DNA from: Paeniglutamicibacter sulfureus
GTDB taxonomy: Bacteria > Actinomycetota > Actinomycetes > Actinomycetales > Micrococcaceae
Assembly (NCBI RefSeq): GCF_030512175.1
Contig: NZ_JAULBL010000001.1
Location: 124,001 to 188,000, forward strand
Direction: 5' to 3'
Length of the DNA stretch: 64,000 bases
In this document: positions 26,314 to 35,209 of the stretch, piece after piece
Layout of the letters: the number at the start of each line of letters is the position of its first letter
Position numbering within the stretch: position 1 is the stretch's first letter
Translations under genes and position numbers: made by a program
The notes under the pieces: model-generated
The model's database searches: none
What the model was told of the DNA's origin: nothing
The model's input: only the letters and a program-made list of their open reading frames with translations

Positions 26314-28218
26314 CTACCGGCCCGCCGGGCGCAGGAACGGGAGGAGTTCATCGATGACCGCCGGGTCCTCGATGGTGGAGGGCACCGCGTAGGGCTTGCC
26401 GTCGGCGATCTGCCGCATGGTCTTGCGCAGGATCTTGCCCGAGCGGGTCTTGGGCAGCGCCGCCACGATGCGGACCTCGCGGAAGTCCGCGACCGGGCCG
26501 ATGTGTGCCCGCACCATCGCGACTAGTTCCCCGGCCAGATCCTCCTCGGAGATCCCCGCCCCGCTCTTGAGCACCACGTATCCGCTGGGGCGCTGGCCCT
26601 TGAGCTCATCGGCGACCCCGATGACCGCGCATTCCGCAACCGCGGGATGGGAGCCCAGCACCTGTTCCATGGCGCCGGTGGAGAGCCGGTGCCCGGAGAC
26701 GTTGATGACGTCGTCGGTGCGGCCCATGACAAAGAGGTAGCCCTCGGCATCGAGATAGCCGGAGTCCCCCGTGGCGTAATAGCCGGGGAACTGCTCCAGA
26801 TAGGTTTCGATGAATCGCTGGTCGTTTCCCCACAGCGTGGCCAGGGTGCCCGGGGGCAGCGGGAGCTTGATGGCGATGTTGCCCTCTTCGCCTGCCCCCA
26901 CCTCGGCACCGAGCCCGTCGAGGATCCGCACGTCGTACCCGGGCACCGGGACAGTGGGAGAGCCGGCCTTGGGCTCCAGCACCTCAATGCCCACGGGGTT
27001 CGAGGCAATGGGCCAGCCGGTCTCGGTTTGCCACCAGTTGTCCACCACCGGCACCCCGAGCTTTTCCCCGGCCCAGGCGTAGGTGTCGGGGTCCAGTCGC
27101 TCCCCCGCCACGAAGAAGTTCCTGAGGCTGGACAGGTCGTAGCCGGCCATCAGCTCGGCGGCGGGGTCGGCCTTGCGGATGGCGCGCAGCGCGGTGGGAG
27201 CGGTGAAGAAGGTGTCCACCTTGTGGTCCTGAATGAGCCGCCAGAAGGCCCCTGCGTCGGGGGTGCCCACGGGCTTGCCTTCGTAGAGGACCGTGGTGGC
27301 ACCGGCGATCAGCGGGCCGTAGACGATGTAGGAGTGCCCGACCACCCAGCCGACGTCGGAGGCGGTGAGCATGGTGGAGCCCGGTCCAACGCCGTAGATG
27401 TTGCGCATCGAGAAGTCCATGGCCACCGTGTAGCCGCCCGAATCGCGCACCACGCCCTTGGGGGCGCCGGTGGTCCCGGAGGTGTAGAGGATGTAGAGGG
27501 GGTGGGTGGCGGGCACCGGAACCGCGGCGGCGGGTTCGGCGAGCGCGGCCAAGTCGTCCCAGTCGTGCCAGGTGGCGTCGGTGCCGGCGAACTCGGAGCG
27601 CTGGTGCGCGAAGCCGTCACGGTGGTGGACGATGACGGTGGAAACCTTGTGGCCGGCCATCCCCATGGCCTCGGCGACGGCGGGCAGGTATTCGATGCGG
27701 CGCGAGGGCTCGATGCCGCCGGTCGCGGTGACGATGGCGGCAGGGGTGGCGTCGTCGATGCGTGCGGCCAGTTCCTTGGGGGCGAATCCGCCGAAGACCA
27801 CCGAGTGCACAGCGCCGATGCGGGCGCAGGCAAGCATGGCGATGTGTGCCTGCGGAATCATCGGCAGATAGATCAGCACCCGGTCGCCGATCCCGATCCC
27901 CGCATCCCGCAGGACACCGGCGAACTTCTCGACCTTGGCCAGCAGCTCGGCGTAGCTGAAGCGTTCCTGGATGCCCAGGACCGCGGAGTCGTAGATCAGT
28001 GCGGTGTTCTCCCCGCGACCCGCCGCAACGTGGCGGTCCAGGGCGTTGTGGCAAACGTTGAGGACCCCGTCGGGGTACCACGCATAGATCGGCGCGCGGC
28101 TCTCATCCAGTCCGGCGGTGGGCTTCTGCTCCCAATCGATTGATGCGGCCGCATTGAGCCAAAAGGCTGCGGGGTCGGTCTTGGCTTCGGCAAAGGTCTG
28201 CGCGTAGGTCGGTGCCAT
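26314..28218 (-). CDS. prpE: propionyl-CoA synthetase (PrpE-like, ACS family)
   Basis: This 634-residue acyl-adenylating enzyme makes propionyl-CoA (or acetyl-CoA) from the acid, ATP and CoA. The P-loop is YILYTSGTTGAPKGVVRDSGGY shortened to its core YTSGTTGAPKG. The late motif KTRSGKILRKTMRQIADGK carries the lysine that acetylation silences in this family. Length and the VVRDSGGY variant fit PrpE rather than Acs, and the divergent prp operon supports propionate. MAPTYAQTFAEAK at 28218 is the likely start; the 22 extra codons to 28284 are not supported. It has its own promoter (28266-28294). Confidence 0.9.
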   Translation of the reverse strand: MAPTYAQTFAEAKTDPAAFWLNAAASIDWEQKPTAGLDESRAPIYAWYPDGVLNVCHNALDRHVAAGRGENTALIYDSAVLGIQERFSYAELLAKVEKFAGVLRDAGIGIGDRVLIYLPMIPQAHIAMLACARIGAVHSVVFGGFAPKELAARIDDATPAAIVTATGGIEPSRRIEYLPAVAEAMGMAGHKVSTVIVHHRDGFAHQRSEFAGTDATWHDWDDLAALAEPAAAVPVPATHPLYILYTSGTTGAPKGVVRDSGGYTVAMDFSMRNIYGVGPGSTMLTASDVGWVVGHSYIVYGPLIAGATTVLYEGKPVGTPDAGAFWRLIQDHKVDTFFTAPTALRAIRKADPAAELMAGYDLSSLRNFFVAGERLDPDTYAWAGEKLGVPVVDNWWQTETGWPIASNPVGIEVLEPKAGSPTVPVPGYDVRILDGLGAEVGAGEEGNIAIKLPLPPGTLATLWGNDQRFIETYLEQFPGYYATGDSGYLDAEGYLFVMGRTDDVINVSGHRLSTGAMEQVLGSHPAVAECAVIGVADELKGQRPSGYVVLKSGAGISEEDLAGELVAMVRAHIGPVADFREVRIVAALPKTRSGKILRKTMRQIADGKPYAVPSTIEDPAVIDELLPFLRPAGR

Positions 28219-28265
28219 GCGAACCGTCCATCCATTCGTATCAGGTACTTGATCGGGTCCCACTG

Positions 28266-28294
28266 AGCATATGACTCCCGCCACACAATTTCAA
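28266..28294 (-). promoter_or_regulatory. sigma-70-type promoter of prpE
   Basis: On the minus strand TTGAAA (complement of 28289-28294) and TATGCT (complement of 28266-28271) are separated by exactly 17 bases, about 50 bases before the prpE ATG. The TGTATACA operator lies seven bases upstream of the -35 box. Confidence 0.65.
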
Positions 28295-28300
28295 GATGAA

Positions 28301-28308
28301 TGTATACA
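28301..28308. promoter_or_regulatory. GntR-type operator 1
   Basis: The perfect palindrome TGTATACA lies between divergent prpE and prpR. The core matches the TGTATACA centre of sites bound by MdcY-like FCD/GntR regulators. A second copy lies 63 bases away at 28364. Confidence 0.65.
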
Positions 28309-28363
28309 CGAACGGACTATTTTGGAATAAAGTCTCATGCTTCGCGTGACTTTGTGGCTTTTC

Positions 28364-28373
28364 TGTATACAAT
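28364..28373 (+). promoter_or_regulatory. GntR-type operator 2 overlapping the prpR -10 box
   Basis: TGTATACAAT repeats the operator and contains a -10-like TACAAT (28368-28373). The expected start site falls at about 28380-28381, the A of the prpR ATG. No ribosome-binding site precedes that ATG, so the mRNA may be leaderless and autorepressed. Confidence 0.6.
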
Positions 28374-28380
28374 TAACGGC

Positions 28381-29028
28381 ATGAGGGCAAGCGACAAGGC
28401 TTATGAGGCACTGCGAACGGACATCGTCGAATGGCGGTTGCGTCCCGGTGCCGTGCTGGGCGAGGTTGAACAGGCCGAACGCCTAGGTGTTTCACGCACC
28501 CCGCTGCGTGAGGCCCTGGCCCGGCTGGTCGCCGACGGGCTGGCAGTTCAGCAGCGCGGCCGCGGTGCCGTGGTCTCCGACGTCTCGAGCGAGCACGTTG
28601 ACGACCTTTTTGACCTGCGTCGCGCCCTCGAGGTCGAATCCGCCCGCATTGCGGCGCGAAAAGCCGAGCCGGCCACCTTTGCGTCGCTGCGCTCCCGCTT
28701 CCTGGAGGCGGGACGCTGCACCGGCCCCGAAACCCGCGAGGCCTACTACCTGTTGGCCGGGGAACTCGACAGCTGCATCGATGCCGCGGTGGACAACCCC
28801 TACATCGAACAGGCCCTGCGCTCACTGCGGGTCCATCTGGCCCGGGTCCGCCGCCTGGCACAGGACGACCCCGAAAGACTGGCGAGGTCCGCGCTTGAAC
28901 ACGCGGCGATCGCCGAGGCCATCGCGGCCCGAAATCCGGAGGTCGCCGCGGCGGCCACCCAATTGCACCTGCACCACAGTCTTGAACACATCAAAACCCA
29001 TGCTGGACCCCGAGAGGACACCCCATGA
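28381..29028 (+). CDS. GntR/FCD-family regulator of the methylcitrate operon
   Basis: This 215-residue regulator has an N-terminal GntR winged helix, with [20 protein letters not shown] and [17 protein letters not shown], and a C-terminal FCD domain with the histidines of [12 protein letters not shown] and HLHHSLEHI likely binding metal and ligand. It is the first gene of the prp operon, and its stop overlaps the prpD start by ATGA. It probably represses or tunes prpDBC and prpE in response to 2-methylcitrate or a related acid, an inference from context. The start at 28381 is favoured because homology begins there; the frame back to 28300 crosses both operators. Confidence 0.92.
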   Translation: MRASDKAYEALRTDIVEWRLRPGAVLGEVEQAERLGVSRTPLREALARLVADGLAVQQRGRGAVVSDVSSEHVDDLFDLRRALEVESARIAARKAEPATFASLRSRFLEAGRCTGPETREAYYLLAGELDSCIDAAVDNPYIEQALRSLRVHLARVRRLAQDDPERLARSALEHAAIAEAIAARNPEVAAAATQLHLHHSLEHIKTHAGPREDTP

Positions 29029-30542
29029 TCAACCACCCCGTACGCGTGTACCGCAGTGAAGAAAACCTTGCCCGCGAGGATCAGCTCGCGCACAAGATCG
29101 CTACCGTTGCAGCCGACCCGGTAGAGGTCACCGCAGAGGTCACCGAGATGATCATCAACCGCATCATCGACAACGCCTCCGTTGCCATTGCCTCGCTGAA
29201 CCGCGGTCCGATCGTTGCAGCACGTGCCCAGGCCCTGACCCACGCCCCGTCCACCGGCGGCAAGGGTGCCTCGGTCTTCGGCATCACCGAGAAGGTCTCC
29301 CCCGAATGGGCAGCCTGGGCCAACGGCGTGGCGGTGCGCGAGCTCGACTACCACGACACCTTCCTGGCCGCCGAGTACTCCCACCCGGGCGACAACATCC
29401 CGCCGATCCTGTCGGTGGCACAGCACACCGGGGCTTCGGGCAAGGACCTGATCCGCGGCATCGCCACCGGCTACGAGATCCAGGTCGACCTGGTCAAGGC
29501 GATCTGCCTGCACAAGCACAAGATCGACCACGTGGCACACCTGGGCCCGTCGGCCTCCGCCGGCATCGGCACCCTGCTCGGCCTGGATGTCGAAACCATT
29601 TTCCAGGCCGTGGGCCAGGGCCTGCACACCACCACCGCCACCCGCCAGTCGCGCAAGGGCGAGATCTCCACCTGGAAGGCCCACGCACCTGCCTTCGCCG
29701 GCAAGATGGCCGTCGAGGCAGCGGACCGCGCCATGCGCGGCCAGACCTCGCCGGTGCCGATCTACGAAGGCGAAGACGGCGTCATCGCCTGGCTGCTGGA
29801 CGGGCCGGACGCAGCCTACGAGGTTCCGCTTCCGGAGGCCGGCGAAGCCAAGCGCGCCATCCTGGACACCTACACCAAGGAGCACTCGGCCGAATACCAG
29901 GCACAGGCCTGGATCGACCTGGCCCGCAAGCTCAACCGTGAACACCCGGAAGCCGCCGACGCCAAGAACGTCGCCTCGGTCCTGATCAAGACTTCCCACC
30001 ACACGCACTACGTGATCGGCTCCGGCGCCAACGACCCGCAGAAGTACGATCCGACCGCCTCGCGCGAGACCCTTGACCACTCGATCCCGTACATCTTTAC
30101 CGTCGCCCTGCAGGACGGCGCCTGGCACCACGTGGATTCCTACTCCCCGGAGCGTGCGGGACGTGCCGACACCGTGGAACTGTGGAACAAGGTCACCACT
30201 GAGGAAGACAAGGAGTGGACCCGCCGCTACCACTCGCTGGACATCAACGAGAAGGCCTTCGGCGGCTCGGTGGTCATCACCTTGGCCGACGGCACCGTCA
30301 TCACCGACGAGATCGCCGTGGCCGACGCCCACCCGTTGGGAGCCCGGCCGTTCGCCCGCGAGCAGTACATCAACAAGTTCCGCACCCTGGCTGCCGGCCT
30401 GGTCGAGGAAGACGAAATCGACAGGTTCATCGCAGCTGCCGAAAACCTGGAGAAACTGGGTGCCGGCGAGCTTGACCAGCTGAACATCGTTGCCGCCCCG
30501 GGCGTCATCGACCTCGCGGCAGCCCCGAAGGGACTGTTCTAA
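29025..30542 (+). CDS. prpD: 2-methylcitrate dehydratase
   Basis: This 505-residue MmgE/PrpD-family enzyme dehydrates 2-methylcitrate to cis-2-methylaconitate. Visible family stretches are [38 protein letters not shown] and [17 protein letters not shown]. Its start overlaps the regulator stop by four bases and prpB follows after one base, so the operon is tightly coupled. Length is typical of bacterial PrpD. No acnD or prpF is present in the window, consistent with the PrpD-type route. Confidence 0.96.
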   Translation: MINHPVRVYRSEENLAREDQLAHKIATVAADPVEVTAEVTEMIINRIIDNASVAIASLNRGPIVAARAQALTHAPSTGGKGASVFGITEKVSPEWAAWANGVAVRELDYHDTFLAAEYSHPGDNIPPILSVAQHTGASGKDLIRGIATGYEIQVDLVKAICLHKHKIDHVAHLGPSASAGIGTLLGLDVETIFQAVGQGLHTTTATRQSRKGEISTWKAHAPAFAGKMAVEAADRAMRGQTSPVPIYEGEDGVIAWLLDGPDAAYEVPLPEAGEAKRAILDTYTKEHSAEYQAQAWIDLARKLNREHPEAADAKNVASVLIKTSHHTHYVIGSGANDPQKYDPTASRETLDHSIPYIFTVALQDGAWHHVDSYSPERAGRADTVELWNKVTTEEDKEWTRRYHSLDINEKAFGGSVVITLADGTVITDEIAVADAHPLGARPFAREQYINKFRTLAAGLVEEDEIDRFIAAAENLEKLGAGELDQLNIVAAPGVIDLAAAPKGLF

Positions 30543-30543
30543 C

Positions 30544-31473
30544 ATGTTGTACTCCACCACCACCCCGGAGCAGAAGCGCGCGGCACTGCGCGAGATGCTC
30601 GTTCCGGGAACCGCACGCCAGTTCCCCGGGGCCTTCAACCCGCTCTCGGCCCGGTTGATCGAGGAAAAGGGCTTCGACGGCGTCTACATCTCCGGTGCCG
30701 TGCTTGCCAATGACCTTGGCCTGCCGGACATCGGGCTGACCACGCTCACCGAGGTGGCCACCCGTGCCGGGCAGATCGCCCGGATGACCGATCTGCCCTC
30801 GTTGGTTGACGCGGACACCGGATTCGGCGAGCCAATGAACGTGGCCCGCAGCATCCAGGAACTCGAGCATGCGGGGTTGGCTGGCTGCCACATCGAAGAC
30901 CAGTTCAACCCCAAGCGTTGCGGCCACCTCGACGGCAAGAACGTCGTGGACCTGGACACCATGGTCAAACGCATCGCCGCGGCGGCGGATGCCCGGCGGG
31001 ATTCGAACTTCCTGATCATGGCCCGCACCGACGTGCGCGCCGTGGAGGGGCTCGATGCAGCCATCAACCGGGCCAAGGCCCTGGTGGATGCCGGCGCGGA
31101 TGCCATCTTCCCGGAGGCCATGAAGGACCTTTCCGAGTTCGAGGCAGTCTGCAAGGCGGTTGACGTGCCGGTGTTGGCGAACATGACAGAGTTCGGCAAG
31201 TCCGACCTGTTCACCCGCCAGCAACTGGCGGATGTCGGAGTGGCCATGGTCATCTACCCCGTGACGCTGCTGCGCAGCGCCATGGGAGAGGCCGAACGCG
31301 TCCTGGATGCGCTTGCAGCCGACGGAACCCAGGAGTCTCGGGTAGATTCAATGTTGACGCGTGCGCGTCTCTACGAGCTGGTTGACTACGAGGCGTACAA
31401 CCGCTTCGACACCGGGATCTTCAATTTCCAGGTCCCTGATCTGGATATCCACTCAAACAACGCGAATTTGTAG
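30544..31473 (+). CDS. prpB: 2-methylisocitrate lyase
   Basis: This 309-residue enzyme of the isocitrate lyase/PEP mutase superfamily cleaves 2-methylisocitrate to succinate and pyruvate. The catalytic loop NPKRCGHLDGK is intact, and SLVDADTGFGEP and MARTDVRAVEG supply metal-binding and active-site residues. The start MLYSTTTPEQKR lies one base after the prpD stop; the 18-codon extension to 30490 is inside prpD. The start codon has GAAGGGA ahead of it, inside prpD. Confidence 0.96.
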   Translation: MLYSTTTPEQKRAALREMLVPGTARQFPGAFNPLSARLIEEKGFDGVYISGAVLANDLGLPDIGLTTLTEVATRAGQIARMTDLPSLVDADTGFGEPMNVARSIQELEHAGLAGCHIEDQFNPKRCGHLDGKNVVDLDTMVKRIAAAADARRDSNFLIMARTDVRAVEGLDAAINRAKALVDAGADAIFPEAMKDLSEFEAVCKAVDVPVLANMTEFGKSDLFTRQQLADVGVAMVIYPVTLLRSAMGEAERVLDALAADGTQESRVDSMLTRARLYELVDYEAYNRFDTGIFNFQVPDLDIHSNNANL

Positions 31474-31490
31474 GAATCAGGAGCGAAGTG

Positions 31491-32627
31491 ATGACTGAAA
31501 CTGAGATCAAGAAGGGCCTCGCCGGCGTCGTCGTCGACTACACGGCGGTCTCCAAGGTTAATCCGGAGACGAATTCGCTGCTATACCGTGGATACCCGGT
31601 CCAGGACCTGGCCGCCAGGAAGAGCTTCGAAGAAGTGGCCCTGCTGCTGTGGACCGGAGAGCTGCCCACTGAAATCGAGCTCACCGACTTCGTCGCCGCC
31701 GAGCGGGCAGGGCGCGCCCTGGCCGCCAACGTCAAGGCCGCCATCGACCTGCTGCCGCTCGATTGCCACCCGATGGACGTGGGCCGCACGGCGGTCTCGG
31801 TCATCGGCGCCAACCACGCACTGGCCGACGATTCCTCCCCCGAGGCCGAACTCATCAAGGCCAAGGAACTCTTTACCGCGTTCCCTGCGGTTGTCGCGTA
31901 CGACCAGCGCCGCCGCCGCGGCCTGGGTGTCATCGAGCCACGCGAGGACCTGGACTACTCCCAGAACTTCCTGTGGATGACCTTCGGCGAGGAAGCCGCA
32001 CCGGAGGTGGTCGACGCGTTCCGCGTTTCGATGGTCCTCTACGCGGAGCACTCGTTCAATGCCTCGACGTTCACCGCCCGTGTGGTCACCTCCACCCTCT
32101 CGGACCTGCACTCGGCCGTCACCGCGGCCATCGGGGCGTTGAAGGGGCCGCTGCACGGCGGCGCCAACGAGGCAGTGATGCACACCTTCCACGAGATCGG
32201 CATCGACAAGAACGAATCCCGCCAGGATGCCGCGGCCCGCGCCAAGGCGTGGATGGAGGAGGCCCTGGCCGCAAAGAAAAAGGTCATGGGCTTCGGCCAC
32301 CGTGTCTACAAGCACGGCGATTCCCGCGTTCCGACCATGAAGGCTGCGCTGGACAAGATGATCGCCTACTACGGCCGTAGTGAAATGCTCGGGCTGTATG
32401 ACGGACTCGAAGCGGCCATGGACGAGGCCAAGGCCATCAAGCCGAACCTCGACTACCCGGCCGGCCCAACGTACCACCTGATGGGCTTCGACACCGAGAT
32501 GTTCACCCCGATCTTCATTGCCTCGCGCATCACGGGTTGGACAGCACACATCATGGAACAGCGCGCGTCCAACGCGCTGATCCGCCCGCTGTCCGAATAC
32601 AACGGCCCGGAGCAGCGCGCGCTGTAA
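31491..32627 (+). CDS. prpC: 2-methylcitrate synthase / citrate synthase family
   Basis: This 378-residue enzyme condenses propionyl-CoA with oxaloacetate. Active-site segments are AEHSFNASTFTARVV, the histidine of GPLHGGANE, the histidine of MGFGHRVYK and the aspartate of NLDYPAGPTY. The operon position makes methylcitrate synthase more likely than citrate synthase, although such enzymes often do both. AGGAG precedes both a GTG at 31488 and the ATG at 31491; the ATG has the better seven-base spacing. A strong terminator follows. Confidence 0.93.
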   Translation: MTETEIKKGLAGVVVDYTAVSKVNPETNSLLYRGYPVQDLAARKSFEEVALLLWTGELPTEIELTDFVAAERAGRALAANVKAAIDLLPLDCHPMDVGRTAVSVIGANHALADDSSPEAELIKAKELFTAFPAVVAYDQRRRRGLGVIEPREDLDYSQNFLWMTFGEEAAPEVVDAFRVSMVLYAEHSFNASTFTARVVTSTLSDLHSAVTAAIGALKGPLHGGANEAVMHTFHEIGIDKNESRQDAAARAKAWMEEALAAKKKVMGFGHRVYKHGDSRVPTMKAALDKMIAYYGRSEMLGLYDGLEAAMDEAKAIKPNLDYPAGPTYHLMGFDTEMFTPIFIASRITGWTAHIMEQRASNALIRPLSEYNGPEQRAL

Positions 32628-32649
32628 TCATTCGGGACCTCAGCACGTT

Positions 32650-32704
32650 GCGAGGGAGTTGGCCGGGACCCAAAATGGGTGCCGGCCATCTCCCTCGCTT
32701 TCTT
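32650..32704 (+). terminator. intrinsic terminator of the prp operon
   Basis: A long stem (32650-32672 with 32676-32698, two small mismatches) is followed by TTTCTT. It lies 22 bases after the prpC stop, before the convergent membrane-protein gene. Confidence 0.85.
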
Positions 32705-32718
32705 GTTCGTGCCTGTGC

Positions 32719-34083
32719 CTACGTGAGTCTCAACGACTCGGCAACCTCGATGGCCCGCAGGTACTCGCTGGATTCCAGGTAAGCGTCGCGCTCGGCCGCG
32801 TTCTTGAACCCCATGGGTCCGGTCCAGGCGTCCGATTGGACCATCTTGCCTTGGTAGTGGAAGGCGGTGGCCAGGTCGCAGAGCTTGCCCTCCGTGGCGC
32901 TGTCGACCGGGACCAGCGAGACCACGGATCGCTCGATCCCGAAGACGTCGGTCTGGGTGACCAGACCCAGGCCCAGCTTCCCCTCGTCGACCTCCACGGA
33001 GGTGGGGTTCAAGCCATGCAGCGTGTAGGTCCCCTCCGGGTCGCCGCAGCTTTCGGAACCGTCCTGGCCGGGACGGTCGTCGGGGAAGAGGCCGAGGTTG
33101 AAGACGGCCTTGCCGTGCGCATCGAAGAACATCAACTGGTAGGTTGCCGCGTCCCGTGGATCCGCCGTGGCGGGATCCATGGCCTTGCCGTCCTCGTCGC
33201 GCATGTTTTCGTACATGCTCCATGACGGGTGGGTGACTTCCAGGACGGAGTTGCCGTAGGCGACGCGTTCGGCCCCGTTCTCGGCTTCCATCCACGAAGG
33301 CACGTTCGGCCCGAAGAGCGTCGCGGCGACCTGCCGGGGTATTTCCTGGTCCTTGATGGCCCGGTCCATGCGTTTCTCGGGCGTTTCATCCGCTTCGTAG
33401 GTGTACCCACGCAGCAGGGGCCAGCTGAGGTGTTCTTGGTGCACCTCCACGCCGTCCTCGGCGATCTTCAGGGGCGAACTCACCCAGCGTCCCGCGTCGG
33501 GATCCCACTTGGCTATTAGCATGCCACCGGAAACGTCGTCGACGTTAAGCTCGGTGCGATACCGATCCGATGGCGTGAAGGCCGCGAATCCCTCCAGGCA
33601 ACCAATGAGCGAGAAGGATTCGGCATCCAGTCCCGGATTGCTGAGCTTGCCGTTGCCGTCGGCGAACTGCATCTCGGGCAGCGACAGGGCACTGCAGGCC
33701 TCGTCGTCGGCGAAGTGCGCGCCGTCGTAGGCGGGGAACAGTTCGTTGGGCAACTGCAATGATTCCGGTTGTGAGGTCGGATCGGCCGCGCCGGTTTCCG
33801 ACGGCACGGGGGCCGTGGGGCTTGGCGTGGGTGTTATGGCCGGTAGCGGGTCCGGAAGCGGGGCGTTCCACGGTGACCAGACGATCACCGCGGCCACGGC
33901 TGCGGCGGTGAGCATCCCGCCCACTGCCACGGGGCGCCAGGAGCGCCGCTGCTTGGGTGTTTCGCGCACCTTTTGCTGGGTAAAGACCGGGCGTGGTTCT
34001 TCCAGGTCCAGGGGAAGGGGCCCGGCGGAGTCCCGGCGCATGCGCGGGTCGGCGTCTCGCAGGAGCTGTTCAATGTTGTCCAT
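32719..34083 (-). CDS. single-pass membrane protein paired with a sigma factor
   Basis: This 454-residue protein has a cytoplasmic N-terminus of about 50 residues, one membrane helix (about 54-72, VAVGGMLTAAAVAAVIVW) and a Pro/Thr-rich stalk. A large external domain of about 330 residues contains four cysteines (in EACSA, IGCLE, SCGDP and LCDLA), enough for two disulfides. The start MDNIEQLLRDADPR at 34083 lies 14 bases inside the sigma gene behind GTGGAAG. The layout suggests an anti-sigma-like partner, but no zinc anti-sigma HxxxCxxC motif is present. The external domain belongs to no family I recognise. Confidence 0.85.
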   Translation of the reverse strand: MDNIEQLLRDADPRMRRDSAGPLPLDLEEPRPVFTQQKVRETPKQRRSWRPVAVGGMLTAAAVAAVIVWSPWNAPLPDPLPAITPTPSPTAPVPSETGAADPTSQPESLQLPNELFPAYDGAHFADDEACSALSLPEMQFADGNGKLSNPGLDAESFSLIGCLEGFAAFTPSDRYRTELNVDDVSGGMLIAKWDPDAGRWVSSPLKIAEDGVEVHQEHLSWPLLRGYTYEADETPEKRMDRAIKDQEIPRQVAATLFGPNVPSWMEAENGAERVAYGNSVLEVTHPSWSMYENMRDEDGKAMDPATADPRDAATYQLMFFDAHGKAVFNLGLFPDDRPGQDGSESCGDPEGTYTLHGLNPTSVEVDEGKLGLGLVTQTDVFGIERSVVSLVPVDSATEGKLCDLATAFHYQGKMVQSDAWTGPMGFKNAAERDAYLESSEYLRAIEVAESLRLT

Positions 34084-34588
34084 TTGAGCTTCCACCCTTC
34101 AACATCTGGTTCGGTGCCTTCTTCGAAAAGGCCTTGCGCGCCCTGAAAAGCCGGGACTTGGCCGAGTCGGGCGAGCAATCGAGAATGGCCGCGATTTCAG
34201 CCAGGCTCAGTGAATCCCAATAGGCGAGCATGAGGATTTCGCGTTCCTGCGGGCGCAAGGTGTTCAGGACTTCGCGGACCGCGGCACCGGGATCGTTCTC
34301 CGGCTGCGGGCGGCGGGCCAGTTCACTGCTGCCCAGCTTCTCGACGAGGCTGCGTTGGCGGCGTTGTGCCCTGTATTCATTGGCGACCAGGTTCCGCGCT
34401 GTCACCAGGAGCCACGGCAACACATCTTCCGACGGCTCCTTCTGGTGCTGCCAGGCGATGCGGAAAACGTCGTTGGTGATCTGCTGGGCGGACTGCACAT
34501 CGCTGGTGCGCCGGTACACGTATCCGTAAACGCGCTGGGAGTATTGTCGGTGCAGTTCTTCCACGTGCAACGCGGTTCTCGCTTCCAC
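34070..34588 (-). CDS. ECF-type RNA polymerase sigma factor
   Basis: This 172-residue sigma-70-family factor has only regions 2 and 4. Region 2 includes YGYVYRRTSDVQSAQQITND and DVLPWLLVTARNLVANEYRA. Region 4 has TLRPQEREILMLAYWDSLSL and IAAILDCSPDSAKSRLFRAR. The start is a GTG at 34588 behind AGGGAGG. Its stop overlaps the membrane-protein gene by 14 bases, indicating coupled translation and a signalling pair. The stimulus is unknown. No sigma-specific promoter could be recognised upstream. Confidence 0.93.
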   Translation of the reverse strand: MEARTALHVEELHRQYSQRVYGYVYRRTSDVQSAQQITNDVFRIAWQHQKEPSEDVLPWLLVTARNLVANEYRAQRRQRSLVEKLGSSELARRPQPENDPGAAVREVLNTLRPQEREILMLAYWDSLSLAEIAAILDCSPDSAKSRLFRARKAFSKKAPNQMLKGGSSNGQH

Positions 34589-34627
34589 GGGTTCCCTCCC
34601 TCACGGCACCCAATGTCGGATGCTCCC

Positions 34628-35191
34628 CTATGCCTGGGTAATGTCCGGGTAGTCGGCTTCGGTTGCATCAGCGGCGGGAATTCCATGTCCCGGCCAGTTG
34701 AAGGTGGAAAAGCCGTCCACCGATTCGTTGTCGGCGGCAAGACGCACCAGGGCGTCGAAACGTTCACCCGACAGGATCCGCCCCAGCCACAGAGCCGAAT
34801 CGTCCCACATCCGTTCCAACGGCAGGTTCTCCACCGGATGCCATTCCGGGGCAAGTTCCGCCGAGGGCCTGGCCATGCCGGTGAAAGCCGAGGTGAGGTA
34901 GATGGTGCAGTCCATGTCAGCGGCGGGGTTCGCGGGGAAGCGGAAGTAGACCCGGGCTGCGGGCAGCAGCGAAGCAATGTCGGCGACCAGCGAGGTTTCC
35001 TCGACCAGTTCGCGCACCGCGGCGGCCTCGGGGCTCTCCCCCGGCTCGATCTTTCCGCCCGGGGCAACCACCCGTCCGGCACCGAACCCGCACTGTTTCA
35101 GCCCCAGCAGCACCTGGGTGCCGTTTGGTCCGTGCTCCACGGGCAGGCACAACACGACCCGGGTGGGGGTTTGCGTCGATGCGTGCTCCAT
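34628..35191 (-). CDS. NUDIX hydrolase, MTH1/8-oxo-dGTPase-like
   Basis: This 187-residue NUDIX enzyme resembles mammalian MTH1-type 8-oxo-dGTP diphosphatases in length and layout (LLGLKQCGFGAGRVVAPGGK, then GERFDALV). The NUDIX box is GKIEPGESPEAAAVRELVEE, followed by TSL where the consensus reads xGU, so the glycine is replaced by Ser. The box glutamates that bind metal are kept. It is 18 bases from xerD on the same strand. It probably sanitises oxidised nucleotides; the exact substrate is uncertain. Confidence 0.85.
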   Translation of the reverse strand: MEHASTQTPTRVVLCLPVEHGPNGTQVLLGLKQCGFGAGRVVAPGGKIEPGESPEAAAVRELVEETSLVADIASLLPAARVYFRFPANPAADMDCTIYLTSAFTGMARPSAELAPEWHPVENLPLERMWDDSALWLGRILSGERFDALVRLAADNESVDGFSTFNWPGHGIPAADATEADYPDITQA

Positions 35192-35209
35192 GGCTGGCAG
35201 CTCTTTTCC

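Noticed and set aside
22337-32704. Recent mobile island
   Set aside because: No integrase, transposase, attachment repeat, tRNA junction or clear base-composition change marks the edges.
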